DNA of 64,000 nt, from contig NZ_JAHCPS010000001.1 of assembly GCF_021366795.1 (NCBI RefSeq), forward strand, positions 310,001-374,000. The letters run 5' to 3'. The notes under the pieces are model-generated. The model was not told the origin of the DNA. It ran no database searches and saw only the letters and a list, made by a program, of their open reading frames with translations. Source of the stretch: Macrococcoides caseolyticum. GTDB taxonomy: Bacteria > Bacillota > Bacilli > Staphylococcales > Staphylococcaceae. Below are positions 63,567 to 64,000 of this stretch, one piece after another. Position numbers and translations under genes: made by a program. Each line of letters begins with the position of its first letter. The stretch's first letter is position 1.

Positions 63567-64000
63567 TTAAAAAATAGTACGATGCATTATTTGAGCAATT
63601 AACTTAGCAGTTCGTTGATCAATATCATACTTAGGATTCATCTCAGCAATACTAAAATTATTTACTTTTTCACTTTTCATAACAGTTTGTAACACAGTAT
63701 TAACCTGGAAAGGAGTTAATCCAAAAACAGCTGGAGCACTGACACCTGGAGCATATGCACTGTCAATAACATCCATACATAAAGTTAGTAAAATATGATC
63801 ATATTGCTCAATGAATGAATCAATTTTTTCTATCACACTGTTCATATTACCTTGAAGATCATCAGCTAGAATATAATCAATATTTTTTTGTTCAGCATAT
63901 TCAAATAATGCTTTAGTATTACCCGCTCTCTGAACCCCTAATACTAAATAACCGTTATTATGTCCATCTTCAAGAATGTATGAAAAACTTGTTCCTGATG
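63567..64000 (-). CDS. hutG: formimidoylglutamase, partial (N-terminus outside window)
   Basis: The frame is open through the window edge. The last 92 residues show the ureohydrolase signature (CMDVIDSAYAPGVSAPAVFGL near 63780-63720) with the metal-binding Asp residues, and upstream sequence reads SGTSFSYILEDGHNNGYLVL, VQRAGNTKALFEYAEQ, as in HutG. A start at the ATG at 63845 is only internal. HutG turns N-formimidoylglutamate into glutamate and formamide in histidine breakdown. About 145 codons are visible of an expected 310. Confidence 0.82.
   Translation of the reverse strand, partial: SGTSFSYILEDGHNNGYLVLGVQRAGNTKALFEYAEQKNIDYILADDLQGNMNSVIEKIDSFIEQYDHILLTLCMDVIDSAYAPGVSAPAVFGLTPFQVNTVLQTVMKSEKVNNFSIAEMNPKYDIDQRTAKLIAQIMHRTIF

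Overview
The window reads as chromosomal DNA of a low-GC Gram-positive bacterium of the family Staphylococcaceae. The evidence is an AT-rich sequence with strong GGAGG-type ribosome binding sites, staphylococcal-type gene products (NorB-like exporter, AldA-like dehydrogenase, Mqo, NlpC/P60 wall proteins) and WalR-type boxes. The C-P lyase cluster and the AraC-controlled xylose operon fit a Macrococcus or Mammaliicoccus-type relative better than Staphylococcus aureus itself, but genus cannot be fixed from this sequence alone. No rRNA, tRNA, CRISPR array, intact insertion sequence or prophage was recognised.

Layout. 0-7.5 kb: small housekeeping and hypothetical genes (DUF1149, DUF418, PhnA-type zinc ribbon, ogt, two GNATs), an autoregulated XRE/membrane-protein module with two identical 18-bp palindromes, and two secreted NlpC/P60 proteins, each with a WalR-type box upstream. 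7.5-17.8 kb: central metabolism and export (aldehyde dehydrogenase, NERD nuclease-like protein, zinc alcohol dehydrogenase, mqo, norB, 6-phospho-beta-glucosidase with a divergent GntR/UTRA regulator). 17.8-24 kb: small membrane proteins, a family of DUF805 paralogues with one decayed copy, and a YeeE/TusA thiosulfate-uptake pair. 24.2-29.8 kb: a complete ribose operon rbsRKDACB with an RbsR-type operator and a cre. 30-31.3 kb: a secreted S1B serine protease and the orphan 3' end of an Ig-like surface-protein gene.

31.3-42.6 kb: a minus-strand phosphonate cluster, in transcription order ABM-domain gene, phnF, then phnG-H-I-J-K-M-L, a PHP phosphodiesterase in place of PhnP, and the transporter phnD-C-E-E. 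Its PhnJ has a single cysteine and lacks the CX2CX21C radical-SAM cysteines, while PhnK carries a four-cysteine CxxC/CxxC insert. 42.8-53.5 kb: an AbgT transporter with an M20 amidohydrolase, a xylose operon xylA-xylB-transporter-mutarotase with a divergent AraC-type regulator, and queD. 53.6-58.2 kb: four DUF1963/YwqG paralogues plus one unknown gene. 58.3-61.1 kb: a two-gene operon of a YpdA-like flavoprotein with a cysteine-rich tail and a short divergent FeoB-like protein, preceded by a good sigma-A promoter and a near-consensus Zur box; this is the best candidate for an undescribed metal-acquisition system here. 61.3-64 kb: ADP-ribosylglycohydrolase, gltS and a formimidoylglutamase gene cut by the window edge.

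Most genes lie on the minus strand in short operons separated by clear intrinsic terminators. Two hairpins lie inside operons (after phnD, after xylA) and probably set stoichiometry.
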